Source: Myoxocephalus aenaeus
Lineage: Eukaryota > Chordata > Actinopteri > Perciformes > Cottidae
DNA length: 64,000 nucleotides
NCBI GenBank assembly: GCA_038501785.1
Contig: JBAMJR010000168.1
Span: 868,501-932,500, forward strand
Direction: 5' to 3'
Position numbers and translations under genes: made by a program. Numbering within the stretch: position 1 is the stretch's first letter; each line of letters opens with the position of its first letter. Positions 1 to 36,600 of this stretch are shown here, one piece after another. The notes below the pieces were generated by a model. That model worked only from the letters and a program-made list of their open reading frames with translations. It was not told the origin of the DNA and searched no databases.

Positions 1-2630
1 TTTTTGTTGTTGTATGGACTAATGTGTCTGAAGAAATAAAGTTGAACAATAAGGGAAATGACTCAGGCTGGGTTGCAACAACAAGGATGAATTTAAATCA
101 GCATCATTGAGAGAAATTCAGCAGCAGCGTAATAAAACTCAATTGGTCGAGTCTGTGCCTTAACTTTCTTTAAGCAACTTGATTATTTGTGCTCTATCGC
201 TCTCAAAAAGGCAGCCATTTTAAAAGTCAAGTGTATTTAAAGTTAATACGGGCTCACATTAAAGTTAATACTGGGTCACATTAAAGCTAATTACATGTAA
301 TCTAGGTTTAGAGTAAGAAGTAAACTGACGTGTAAAGAGAGGTTAACATTGAATCTTTTTTCATTTTACAATAAGTATCATAATACAAGTTAATACATTC
401 CGATACTGAAACCAAAGGTTATGTATTGCTATTTTAATTTTTTTTATCTAATTTTAGAAAAACTGTCATAGTATGAAGAACAAACCACTTTTTTGACAGG
501 CACATACCTTTGCAAATGAAATAAAGTACTGACCATGTGAACTATTCATTCTCACAAAACATAACAGAGTGCTGAGGGCATGAGTTTGTGTTTTAGCCCA
601 GTCAATGGGCAATTTGAATGTGTTTTTTTAATTAGATACCTAAACAAAGCCCTGTGTTTAGCGTTTTGTTTCACGATATGAAGTATGTCAGTAAACACCC
701 CTCTGGTGAATTTAGAAGCTTTTACGCGTCTTAAAAAAAAGGCGGTTGCAAACGAGGGTCTAAATAAGACGACTAAACGTCATTACGAGAACACTAGTTT
801 TCTCTCTTTTAGCTCACGTGACCGTGGTGGTGTGTGATTTCTACCTCTGCGCTTCAAAAAAATCTTAAAAGTGGTGTTCACTTGAGAGGAATATCATGCT
901 GAACAAAACCTGTAATGTGCAATGCTAACTTTCAGGTTGACCGTGGCCTGCAGCACTTTACATCGCGATATGATTATGTATCAATACTTTCTTACACATT
1001 TTGATCGGCACTCCCAAAGTATTGAGGTTTGATGCCCGGCCCTGTACATCCTATTCCTACTGATGCATTCACCTTCATGTGAGCAGTGCTTTCCCTGCTA
1101 AAGGGCAGCATTAACAGAAGTCTTTGTGTTGAACCGTTCACAAAAAGAAGCTGTTTCTCCGCTTGCTTGTATGTTTAACAGCCAGGATGTTGGATCAGGG
1201 TTAACGCTCAAGCCGTGTGAGGAGGCCCGGAGAAGAGGAGACCGAGTATTCTGGTTAAACCGAGTAATAAACCATTTGAAACCTTTGTTGGAAATGTCTA
1301 CAGCGAACAGGAGCCACAGGCAGACGGCGATAAGTGAGAGTGTAAAAGGAGGGATCTTTGAGTGCGACATCGTCAATGAACGGAACAAAAAGTTAAAAGA
1401 ACGGGACGGCCAGATGATGGGAGAGTTAGACGGAGGGATGGAGAAGAACAGAAGGTTATATCGAACATGAAACAAGAGAACTAAACATTCAGAATCACAT
1501 GAAAACACACAGACAGCTGAAGTGAGATCTGTAGAAGACTTTCATGAAGACGGACACACACACTAACACACACACGTAGAGTGCAGGGTGGGGAGTTTTT
1601 ATAGAAGCCTGTAAGGCTGCTTTTACTCATGGTCCATTGAAGAAGGCTCTGTTGTTTTAGTCCCATAAGTCTTTACTGTCTGGCTGCAGTCTGACCTTGG
1701 CTGCTTCGCTGTCAGAGGCGCGGCCGAGCCTCCGCTGGAAAAACACCATAAACAAGTCTCCAATAACATCTGAATCCCCCCTGCAGCCGACGTCTTCGGA
1801 CCGTTAGCCAACAAGTGAACCGCGCCGCCAATCTTACTCAGAACGTGCTGATCGTGTTCAGTCTGAGGCGCATCGCGTGGTTGATATTTCAAACTTAACA
1901 AAGATCTATTTGTCACGCATTTTTACCAATACGTGTCCAGGACTTCGAGGCTACTTTTCGTGACGCCCGTGTATACATGAAAAAATAGGAATAAAGATTC
2001 ACGGAGAAACGTACGATAGTATATCTCAACAAAGATTAAGGACAAACTTTGTCTGTCGGGAAAAGATGACTTGAAAAAGATGGCTTTGCTCACCAGCCAC
2101 TGTGGCTAGTGGTTCGCCAACGTTATTAGCCACTACGTTATTTTCGCCAGCCACAATTTTGTTGTTGGGAAATTATGTTTTATCTGATAAAAGATGACTG
2201 TTAGATGACTAGATTCACAGCCCCTTTGAATGCAAATGACCCAAATCAAGACGTATGACAATACATCAAACAATATTCTGTTCTGATAAAGTTGTGTGTG
2301 TAAAGCTTCTTTGATGTGAAAACACATGACCGATAAAGACAAAGACTGAAGAAGAGGAGCTACTCATTGCAAAAGTGGTGCACGGGTGGAGAGGATTTGT
2401 GGGAAAAAGACCACGTCTGTCCAAAATGTCATCACTTCATCATTGGACTTTACGAGAATGGACCACATGTTAGAACAGACAACCAGAAAAACATAATAGC
2501 AGAGTTAATTTTGCAGCCGGATGTTTGGTTTGTTGAAAAAAAAGAAACCACGTGTTCCATTGAGTGTAATGAGTCCATGGGGTGGTTGATCTATTGCTAA
2601 GTTTACATATTGCCGTTCCTGGAGGACAAA
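1..2630. other. wwp2 intron sequence left of the minisatellite
   Basis: AT-rich DNA with no exon I can support. About 660-920 is one copy of an interspersed repeat also found at 9,360-9,700 and 36,296-36,600. The short ORFs at 1,098-1,916 have no recognisable domain and no splice or codon support. Confidence 0.6.
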
Positions 2631-2633
2631 CTC

Positions 2634-4358
2634 TACCATGTATCTGGTAGAGGAAGCCCATGTATCTAGTAGAGGAAGCCCATGTATCTAGTAGAGGAAG
2701 CCCATGTAACTAGTAGAGGAAGCCCATGTATCTGGTAGAGGAAGCCCATGTACCTGGTAGAGGAAGCTCATGTACCTGGTAGAGGAAGCTCATGTATCTG
2801 TAGAGGAAGCTCATGTACCTGGTAGAGGAAGCCCATGTATCTAGTAGAGGAAGCCCATGTATCTAGTAGAGGAAGCCCATGTATCTAGTAGAGGAAGCCC
2901 ATGTACCTGGTAGAGGAAGCCCATGTACCTGGTAGAGGAAGCCCATGTATCTAGTAGAGGAAGCCCATGTACCTGGTAGAGGAAGCCCATGTACCTGGTA
3001 GAGGAAGCCCATGTATCTAGTAGAGGAAGCCCATGTATCTAGTAGAGGAAGCCCATGTATCTGGTAGAGGAAGCCCATGTATCTGGTAGAGGAAGCCCAT
3101 GTACCTAGTAGAGGAAGCCCATGTACCTGGTAGAGGAAGCCCATGTATCTGGTAGAGGAAGCCCATGTATCTGGTAGGGGAAGCCCATGTATCTGGTAGA
3201 GGAAGCCCATGTATCTGGTAGAGGAAGCCCATGTACCTGGTAGAGGAAGCCCATGTACCTGGTAGAGGAAGCCCATGTATCTAGTAGAGGAAGCCCATGT
3301 ATCTGGTAGAGGAAGCCCATGTATCTGGTAGAGGAAGCCCATGTACCTGGTAGAGGAAGCCCATGTATCTAGTAGAGGAAGCCCATGTACCTGGTAGAGG
3401 AAGCCCATGTACCTGGTAGAGGAAGCCCATGTATCTAGTAGAGGAAGCTCATGTATCTGGTAGAGGAAGCCCATGTACCTGGTAGAGGAAGCCCATGTAT
3501 CTAGTAGAGGAAGCCCATGTATCTGGTAGAGGAAGCTCATGTACCTGGTAGAGGAAGCTCATGTACCTGGTAGAGGAAGCTCATGTACCTGGTAGAGGAA
3601 GCCCATGTATCTAGTAGAGGAAGCCCATGTACCTAGTAGAGGAAGCCCATGTACCTGGTAGAGGAAGCCCATGTACCTGGTAGAGGAAGCCCATGTATCT
3701 GGTAGAGGAAGCCCATGTATCTGGTAGAGGAAGCCCATGTACCTGGTAGAGGAAGCCCATGTACCTGGTAGAGGAAGCCCATGTATCTGGTAGAGGAAGC
3801 CCATGTATCTGGTAGAGGAAGCCCATGTATCTGGTAGAGGAAGCTCATGTACCTGGTAGAGGAAGCCCATGTATCTAGTAGAGGAAGCCCATGTACCTGG
3901 TAGAGGAAGCCCATGTACCTGGTAGAGGAAGCCCATGTACCTGGTAGAGGAAGCCCATGTATCTAGTAGAGGAAGCCCATGTATCTGGTAGAGGAAGCCC
4001 ATGTATCTAGTAGAGGAAGCCCATGTATCTGGTAGAGGAAGCCCATGTACCTGGTAGAGGAAGCCCATGTACCTGGTAGAGGAAGCCCATGTATCTAGTA
4101 GAGGAAGCCCATGTATCTGGTAGAGGAAGCCCATGTATCTAGTAGAGGAAGCCCATGTATCTGGTAGAGGAAGCCCATGTACCTGGTAGAGGAAGCCCAT
4201 GTATCTGGTAGAGGAAGCCCATGTATCTGGTAGAGGAAGCTCATGTACCTGGTAGAGGAAGCTCATGTACCTGGTAGAGGAAGCTCATGTACCTGGTAGA
4301 GGAAGCCCATGTACCTGGTAGAGGAAGCCCATGTACCTGGTAGAGGAAGCCCATGTAC

Positions 4359-4372
<14 letters not shown>
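2634..4372 (-). repeat. 22-bp minisatellite, about 79 copies, derived from the wwp2 exon 10 end and its splice donor
   Basis: On the minus strand each unit is CTTCCTCTACCAG followed by a nine-base stretch, typically GTACATGGG. The first part equals the last 13 bases of exon 10 and the second equals the start of its intron. By eye there are about 79 copies. About 36 keep the donor GT, most others have AT in its place, and one has TT. Many units also carry CTAG in place of CCAG, and some have GAG in place of GGG before CTTCC. The six copies nearest the exon all keep GT. One unit near 2,797 is 21 bp. Because 22 is 1 mod 3, three units give a 66-base reading cycle. Confidence 0.95.
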
Positions 4373-28962
<24,590 letters not shown>

Positions 28963-28974
28963 GACCTCACAGCT

Positions 28975-28981
28975 CTGAAAC

Positions 28982-29012
<31 letters not shown>

Positions 29013-30142
29013 ATTACAAAGGATTGTAATAGGAAAATAAAACAACCTATATTACAGGTAGATTTAGCAGCTGGGCCAAATCAATTCCAATGAAGGCATA
29101 AATGTGTTCCCCGCTTTCATCGGACACTATCAACATCACCTTGAGCAAAGTCAGAGATGTATTGGCTGGATTGCATTCAAAGAAGACTGCATATGTGAGG
29201 ACGCAGCGACACTGAACTGTAGTGTGGAGCTGTTGTAGATAATGGTCTTTGCTTTGTATATTAAGAAACGACCCTAACCCTAGCACTGGTTCGTGGAGGG
29301 GGATCTCATCCTGTTATCAGCGTCACCAAGGTGACTGCTGATCATCTCAGCATCATCTCTGAGAGCAGACAGACCCCAGAGATGCATGGTCACATGTGAC
29401 CTGACCGGAACAAAAAGCCTATAAACTATAAACCGTGTCGTGTTCACCAAATGACCACACAGACAATCAGATCGCAGCATTCACAACAAAAGCGCACAGC
29501 ATCTTGTGAAACAAGCTGAAGCTAAACCCGCTCCTCAGCGGTTGTTGGCTAAACGTCATGAAGACAAGTAAATATATAACTATCCCCGCTACGCAGATTT
29601 CATTGTCCCCGGATTTAAATACCCTTGGCTGCTGCGCACAAAACACAAACACGGAAGATGATCAAGGCATTTCTATGCATCACTGTCAAGCGCGGCGGCG
29701 AAACCACTGACTTCCGGTCATCGTTTTTCAAACTAAAGCGCAGCTAGCGAACATTGCGATGTTGCAGGGTGTTGTGAGCCATGTCGCACACACTAAACTC
29801 AGAGGAGAGTATTTACGGAGAGGAAATGGCATTACGCAGCCCACACCAGTGTTGCTTGCCACACAAACCAAATGTTTCCCAGCGTTGTGGCTTTTGTTTT
29901 GAAGGGGAAGTTGCGTCATGTCCCGTCCGGTGAGTGGAATTCTGGTTAGCATCACCCAGAAGAAGCTAGCTGTTAGTGAGCGAGCTTCGTAGTGGGGTTT
30001 TACAAAAGGACATGTCGATAAAACCGGTTCTAACCACTTGACAACAAGTAAAACTGCATTTATAGTGACGTGGGTTGCGCCAGAAAACGTTATCTATTTT
30101 AAAACACCCTCAATTTAGGCTTAAATGTAACCTTCCCCGTAC
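28975..30142. other. wwp2 intron 1
   Basis: Contains a (CA)n tract by the exon 2 acceptor (28,980-29,012). The stretch around 29,690-29,960 is richer in CG and may belong to the promoter region. No further exon is supported. Confidence 0.5.
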
Positions 30143-30200
30143 CTTTGTCAGCTGTGCTCCGCTGCTGTTGCTAGTGAACTTTCATTTCCGCCTCAGTAAC
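30143..30200 (-). other. wwp2: probable non-coding first exon of wwp2
   Basis: On the minus strand a GC-rich stretch ends in AAAG followed by GTACGGGG, a good 5' splice site, 1.2 kb upstream of the ATG exon. That exon begins with an acceptor (TTTCAG at 28975) and a short 5' UTR, so an upstream non-coding exon is required. The 5' limit is a guess. No TATA box is evident. Inferred from splice signals only. Confidence 0.5.
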
Positions 30201-31040
30201 AATATCACGTGACCAATGGTAGTTTTTTTTCATTGCACAAAGGATTGTGGGTCATAAACAATGGTAAACATTACGTTAATTATTAAACATGTTAAGCTTC
30301 TATTGATTTAGATTAAAACAATTGAATATATAGCAACAATTATTAAAGATATTTAGTACATTATAGTACATTATAAATATTAAAGCAAGTAATGAAACAG
30401 AATAAATTGGTATCAAAAGAGAGAAATCAAATATTATTCCCAAAAATATCGAGACAAATCGGTAAGTAAGCTCCGATCAACCCAAATAGAAACAGATGTA
30501 ATGATAAGCTCCCACATTTAATATACACATTTTGACTTTAAAGCTGCATTCAATTATTTTCTATTTTATTTTAGATTCTTGCGACAGCTGACTGTTCGAC
30601 TTTTTAAAGTCCAATATAATTCACTCTCCTCTTAGCTCTGTTTTGGTCTCCATCTCCTGATACAAATATCTGGCTCTTCAGAACACACTATTTAAAACAT
30701 ATAAATATACAGTATACAATAGTGTAAATGGACAGGTAGCTCATTGAAGCAGTATAAGGGTTCCCAATGTGGCACACATTTTTGCATGTATTTTATTTGA
30801 GACTGTCTGGACTATATAGTTTTAGTGTTATAAACATAAAGGGCCTCACCAAAGACCAGTATCATTTAAGTTTTGTCACTGACGAAATCGCATCGATGTG
30901 CAACTTCGGAAGTCTAAATGGATAAAAGTACTGATAATGTGTGTTGGAGGGAGGTATAATTGCCACCACAATCATACCTGTCAATATTTTTGTTTCTTAT
31001 AAATAATGTATAGTGCAGGGCGGGACAGTAATGGTTGCCA
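30201..31040. other. intergenic, upstream of wwp2
   Basis: AT-rich. Nothing recognised apart from a possible proximal promoter region just right of the first exon. Confidence 0.5.
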
Positions 31041-31085
31041 TTTTCAGAAATTGGCAACCAATGCCTGTCCATATATATATATATG

Positions 31086-31129
<44 letters not shown>

Positions 31130-31137
31130 CATACACA

Positions 31138-31535
31138 CAGTCAGGTCCATAAATATTTGGACATTGACACATGTTTCATTATTTTGGCTCTGTACACCAC
31201 AACAATGGCGTTGAAATGAAAAAATCAAGATGTGCTTTAAGTGCAGACTTTCAGCTTTAATTTGAGGGTATTTACATTCAAATCAGGTGAACGGTGTAGG
31301 AACTACAACAAATTCAAACGTGGCCACCCTCTTTTTAAGGGACCAAAAGTAATTGGACAATTGGCTGCTCAGCTGTTCCAAGGTCAGATGTGAGTAATTC
31401 CCTCGTTATTTCATTTACAAGGAGTAGATAAAAGTTCTAGAGTTCATTTCAGGTGTGGTATTTGTGTTTTTTTTTCATTTCAACTCCAAAATAATGAACA
31501 ATGTGTCAATGTCCAAATATTTATGGACCTGACTG
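31138..31535. mobile_element. Tc1-like MITE with about 50-bp terminal inverted repeats
   Basis: Left end CAGTCAGGTCCATAAATATT and TGGACATTGACACA, right end its near-perfect reverse complement. Total 398 bp, with no transposase. TA follows the right end. It is embedded in (TA)n, and outside this lies another inverted repeat (GGCAACCAATGCCTGTCC at about 31,053-31,070 and its complement at about 31,557-31,574). Confidence 0.8.
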
Positions 31536-31580
31536 TATATATGTATATATATATATGGACAGGCATTGGTTGCCAATTTC

Positions 31581-31636
<56 letters not shown>

Positions 31637-32379
31637 TGCTATCGTCATCATAATAATCTTATAATAATAATGATAGTTCAAAAAGCTAGTTGTTCAGTTT
31701 TGATGTCATCACTGGAGCAGGAATGGGTGAGCAGAGAAGCAGATTTCTGGATGTACTAGAGTTTGTTTAGGACTTTGGACGATGGTTCATTCTTGTTTAG
31801 TCTCATCTGTTAATGATCTGTTGTTTATTGCATTAACATTTGTCAGAAGTGTAAGTATAGTAGCACATGTTGCAAGCCAGCGCTCTTTTCCAGTATGCAA
31901 TATGACCATTTATGAGTCAGATCATATCTCTATCACTGAGTTGGGTAGAGGTTGTGGAAATGCTTTCAAGACATCAAAATGGATCCTTCGACGGAGGTAG
32001 GCAGCATTCACTGAACTTTGGATCACAGCGGTATCCTCAGGGTCTCCTTGTAAATACAATACAATGGGTCAGAATTTCTTTCAGACAGTCGATCACTGAG
32101 GCTGCAGGAAAACGGCGCTGGGAAGGTCTGATGTCAGTGGTGATGGCGATGACGGAAGATTAGGGTGACGGAAGCTGATGTAGTGGTCGTGGAAGTAGGT
32201 GATCACAGCCAGAAGAGGGCCCAGCAGAAGGCGCAGCCACACTAAGCCGTTGCCATAGTTTCCCTGGAAATAGTTGGCTAGGAATACTGCAACCACGCGC
32301 TAGAAGGAAAAGACACAGTGGGATTTAAAAATGGACGTCCTCTTGCCCAGCCTATACTCTGAGGAATACAAGTGCTAAC

Positions 32380-32700
32380 TAAAACCATTGAGGGTTCTTT
32401 GGCTTGTCCCAATAAGAACCATTTTGTTTCCTGGTAGAACTCTTTCAGAGGGTTCTGACTAGAACACAACATAAAGGGTTCTCCATAGAACCATCTGTGA
32501 AAGTTTCCATCCAGAACCCCCTATGAAAGGTTCTACAGAGAACCCTTCTATGGTGTAATGGTTCCATCCAGAACCCTCTTTCCAGGTTCTTTCCAGAAAA
32601 TGTCCATCTTCTAAGGGTCCTAACAGAACCAACCCAGGGGGTATGACCGAGAACCTTTATATATGCCAATATCTTCCAAGGCTTTCGTCTAGAACTCACC
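32380..32700. repeat. degenerate repeat rich in AGAACC / GGTTCT
   Basis: A block of short direct and inverted copies of GGGTTCT and AGAACCNT spaced by about 20-30 bases, in a pseudogene intron. Family not recognised. Confidence 0.4.
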
Positions 32701-33725
32701 AGTTCTACAGAGTCTCTTTGAAGTTGCTATGTTTCTTTGTGGTCATTTTGAGTATCTTCGTAGTTGGTAATCGTCTCTTTGAGTGATGTTTAGGCCCCTG
32801 GGCCTGTTCCCGGTAGACCTCTCCAGTAATATGACCATGAATATTAACTCTCCTTTTACGTCTTCTTTGGTCTCCAACAAGTCCTTAGGGATATATCTTG
32901 CTCTTTAGCTGAGAAATGCTCCAATAGTTCACCAGCTAGTCTCTAATTGCCTGTCTGCTGCTTGCTGATGAGCAGGTACAGTGGGTTTAGCAGAGCCTTT
33001 TCTTTGAAAACAGCTGTCTGTGGATACTATGAGACCAACAGGAATGAACCAAACCAGTACATTTGCGGCCGGACAGCTAAACAATGAGCTGAAAGTCACT
33101 ATGAAGCTTCGTAAAGCCTAGGGGAGCTTTCTTGTGGATGCCTCGATTTAGTTAGAAAAGAGACCGTTAGAATAAGAAGCTCAGCTGAGCCGTTGGATGG
33201 AGTGTGTTTGCTTTTATGATTCAACTGTTGAGAAAAATGTAGCAGCCAAGTTGCAGTCAACGCCAGATGACAACATTGCCCCATCCAGGTAAATAACCAC
33301 CAGCTGCTACTGATCCTCACCTCAAACAGCATCATGAGGAAGATCCACAGACGACAGCTGTGCAGGGGCAGAGCAATCATATACTGTGTAGAAGAGATAA
33401 CAAGCACCATTAAACAGGTTATTATTGCACTGTTTGTTTAGGCCAATAGCCCTGTAATCTCCACAGTATGATTCAGGTACTGCAAAAATAACTTGTAACC
33501 GCCTAGGAATTCTGCAACCACAAGCTAGAAGGAAAAAATGGACGTCCTTTTGTACTCTGAGGAATATAAATTATGGGGTAGTTACTGCGCTTCCGCAACA
33601 CTTTATTCAGCTTTAAATCCCAATTTATTCCAGATTTCCAATGTCTTATGTCCTCTGCTACCAAACTAATCAACCAGTGATTCACATGTTCAGTAAAATG
33701 AGCTTCACAGGATATCAGACTGTAC

Positions 33726-33813
33726 CTCAAACAGAGCGGCCGACATCAGGAAGACCAGTAGCTCTGCTCGTGATGGGGGAACATTCTTTTCCACTAGGCG
33801 AGCGCGCACATGT
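33726..33813 (-). pseudogene. DGAT1-like exon with the catalytic histidine replaced
   Basis: 29 codons that align one-to-one with the human DGAT1 segment from HFYKP to SAFFHE. The His-Glu of the MBOAT active site is Phe-Glu here (TTTGAG). Splice sites are intact (acceptor GAAG|ACATG, donor GAG|GTACAG). Confidence 0.75.
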
Positions 33814-34055
33814 CTTCATATACGGCAAGAGAGGAGAGCAAACGTTAGGGCACATTATTTGGTATTTGTGTAATCCGAGCGTCAGACTCTAATAATACCT
33901 GTGACACCATTTCTGAAAGGGAATGTTCCAGTTCTTCCAGAAAGTGAACAGAGTGGTAGCGTTCCTGTGAATGAGAGACGGGACTCAATGAGGCAGTGCT
34001 GAATGTGCAACATCACAATGTGCAGAATTTATTTTGTCGTTTTTGTGCAACTGAC

Positions 34056-34161
34056 CACCAGTCTCCATAAAAATGGCGATCACCAAAGCGCAGCAGTCCT
34101 GCGCAGAAGTTCAGGAGTGACTCAAGAAGAAGAGGAGGAGCCAGAGGAAATGCGTCGGCGC
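34056..34161 (-). pseudogene. DGAT1-like exon with a frameshift
   Basis: 106 bp where the homologous human segment implies 113. APTHFLWLLLFF is read in one frame and LLNFCAGLLRFGDRHFYGDW in another, so about 7 bp are missing around 34,110-34,125. The outgoing phase at the TGGTG|GTCAG donor is right for the next exon, while the incoming phase is not compatible. Confidence 0.75.
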
Positions 34162-34875
34162 CTGTCAAGAAAATGTGTTTGAGATACCATGACGCCATTT
34201 AACAGCTAAGTGAGTCTCTGTTGTTGTCATGTACAACGGTGTACACACTTTGGTCTCTAATCGTCATGCCCAAACATGCTCCTCCTCCTCTGTATCTGGG
34301 ACCACTTTCCTCACAGAGAAGATCTAAAACCAGGAAATGAGTCAGCATGTTTACACTTAAGGTTCCCTCGTCCCGAAGTTGATGGGTTTTTGGTTACATG
34401 AAATAAGGTCTGTGGTTAAAACAACATTACAAGATGTTAACATATAAAATACGTATTTTTTTTGTAATTCTCATTCTTAATACCCATTTATTTTAATCTT
34501 CCAGTTGGTTTTAACTAGTGCTGTCATATAGGCGCGTTATTAACGGCGTTAACGCAAACCAATTTTAACGCCGTCAATTTTATTAACGGCGTTAACGCAT
34601 TTTAATTTTTCAAATTTTGTTTTTTCGCAAGCACCACGCCGGATGTAGCTCAACCGTAAGCAAAACAATAGGCACGCCGTTTGGGCTTGGAAGCTAGGCT
34701 AACGTTACGGTTTGAAATGAATGAATGGTGAGCGCGATACGGCAAAATTAATGATATTCAGTGAACTGCGAACAGGTGCGCGTGCCAGAAGGGAGCGCGA
34801 GTGAACACATTGAACACAGCAGGAGAGAACGCAACGTTAGCCAGCTAGCTAAAGCTCCGGTGGAAAATTATTAGA

Positions 34876-34926
34876 TTATGCCGTGTTCACACCGGACGCG
34901 CCGCGTCCGGTGTGAACACGGCATAA
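34876..34926. repeat. perfect 51-bp palindrome (25-bp arms, 1-bp centre)
   Basis: The left arm starts TTATGCCGTGTTCACACCGG and the right arm is its exact complement around a single C. It is absent at the equivalent position of hAT copy 2, so it is an insertion. The arm resembles the terminus of the Harbinger-like element at 43,268. Confidence 0.9.
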
Positions 34927-35179
34927 CGCTACCGTTTTTGAGGAGGTAGATTTTGAGGAGAGGGGACTGACAAGGCAGAAGGTAAAGTGGTCCACCGTTC
35001 TATCAATAAGCAGACCTGCCAACCTGTACGCAATTTGCGTAGCGGATACGCATTTTGACGTATAGTACGCTAGTAAAAATTAGTCTAAAATTAATTTTAG
35101 ACTAATTGACCAGCACACATTATATGCAATGCAATATAATGCATGACGAGTATTTAATGACTTATCAATATATAGGTTA

Positions 35180-35571
35180 CCGTACTTTTCGGGTTATAAG
35201 CCGCTACTGCCTTCGGTCAGTGTCCCCGACAGCTCCCCGCTGTAGCCAGCTGGGGCTCCTGCTAGCGCTCCGTCACTTCCCCGCTAACTTCCGCTAGCTC
35301 CCTGAAAACCACCGAAGGTAGCGGGACCAGGTCGACACCCGACTTGGGCAGAGGGGACGCGGGCAGTAGCAGCAGCAGCGGGCAGTAGCAGCAGCAGTGG
35401 CCGGTAGCAGCAGAAGCGCTAGCTAGCAGCGCTACTAGCAGCGCTACTAGCAGCGCTACTAGCAGCGCTACTAGCAGCGCTAACTAGCAGCGCTATCTAG
35501 CAGCGCTACTAGCTTGCTACAGCGGGGACACTGATCAGCCGTAGGAGCGGCTTATAACCCGAAAAGTACGG
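35180..35571. mobile_element. palindromic MITE nested in the hAT element
   Basis: Terminal inverted repeats CCGTACTTTTCGGGTTATAA (plus GCCGCT) extend imperfectly to about 48 bp. The element is flanked by TA on both sides and absent from hAT copy 2. The interior has an AGCAGCGCTACT-type tandem repeat (about 35,410-35,515) and AGCAGCAGC runs. Family not assigned; a TA-target superfamily is likely. Confidence 0.8.
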
Positions 35572-36295
35572 TATATATCAAGGTTGGCAGGTCTGAATAA
35601 GGCTAAACTAGAAGTTAACACTAATACAAACATTATTTTTGCAGAATGAGTGTGTTAGGGGAGAAGGATGCAGCCATTGTTAAACAGCTGGATTGAAATG
35701 CAGCTGGAACTGGTCGTGGCTAAAACTGGAAGGCAAGGTCTCAATAAAAGGGCAAGAGGTGTCCTTTCATCTAGGAGATGTATTCTCCAAAATCAACAGG
35801 CAGGGATTCGCCAGATGCATTCTCTGCATCAAAGATATAAATGATGCTAACAAAGGCAGCCATGCTCTCCCTTACCACATTGTGCCTCATATACTGTAAA
35901 TGTTAGACCCAGTGACAGGCTGGCATGAAATGGCTTGCATAATACTTAGTAAGGAGGCCATAATCATTTTTGACTCATGCATGCCCCCGGACCCCCCTAG
36001 AGGGGTAATATCCTTCTCACCTTTTTCACCCCTGACCCGTTTTCATGCCTGGTGCACTCTATAATTTTATTTTGTAAACCCTTGTTTACCTGAAATGTGC
36101 AGTGATTTTATTTTGTACCGCCCTGTTTGGCAGTTGTTTTTCAATAAAATAAAGCAAGCCAATCCACTTTTTCATGTTAAGAGCATTAAAATGCAAAAAA
36201 AAAAAATTGCGATTAATTGCGATTAATCGCGAGTTAACTATGACATAAATGCGATTAATCGCGATTAAATATTTTAATCGTTTGACAGCACTAGT

Positions 36296-36600
36296 TTTAA
36301 CGCTTTTACGTGTCTTTAACAAGTGCTAACAAGTGGTTAAATGAGACGACAACACATCATCCCAGACTAGTGTTTATACATGTGACCGTGGTGTGGGTCG
36401 TTTAACGTTAGTTTTTTACTTCTGCCGATTTCATTTATGCTTCTTCAGTAATCATAAAAGTGCTGTTCGTTTGTGAAGATTACCTTGCTGAACAAAACGT
36501 GGAAATATCATAAACGTTTGTTTGCCACAGAGATTATTTTCTGCAGTAAATCAAAATCCAATGAAAAAAATCCCATTGGCATTTTGTAGAGGGAACCATT
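36296..36600 (+). repeat. unclassified interspersed repeat, copy 3
   Basis: Continues directly after hAT copy 1, and its left part probably lies before 34,508, so the hAT element inserted into it. Similar to 9,360-9,700 (CATGTGACCGTGG, TTTGTGAAGATT, AGAGATTATTTTCTGCA). Confidence 0.55.

Larger units (their letters stand above)
34516..36293 (+). mobile_element. non-autonomous hAT element, copy 1, with nested insertions
   Basis: Ends TAGTGCTGTCA and TGACAGCACTA, flanked by the 8-bp direct repeat GTTTTAAC (34,508-34,515 and 36,294-36,301), the hAT hallmark. Subterminal TTAACGGCGTTAACGC and GCGATTAATCGC palindromes may be transposase-binding sites (inference). No transposase ORF; the 68-aa ORF beginning MKCSWNWSWLKL is shared with copy 2. 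It carries a nested palindromic element (35,180-35,571) and a 51-bp palindrome (34,876-34,926) that copy 2 lacks. Confidence 0.9.

Noticed and set aside
2863..4266. Minus-strand ORFs of 225 and 235 codons with 22-residue periods
   Set aside because: They are translations of the 22-bp minisatellite. Openness follows from the repeat arithmetic and there is no independent start, splice or family support.
34261..34340. Possible extra DGAT1-like exon (IFSVRKVVPDTEEEEH on the minus strand)
   Set aside because: An acceptor is present but the sequence does not align with DGAT1 at this point, where exons 36,648 and 34,161 already join in phase.
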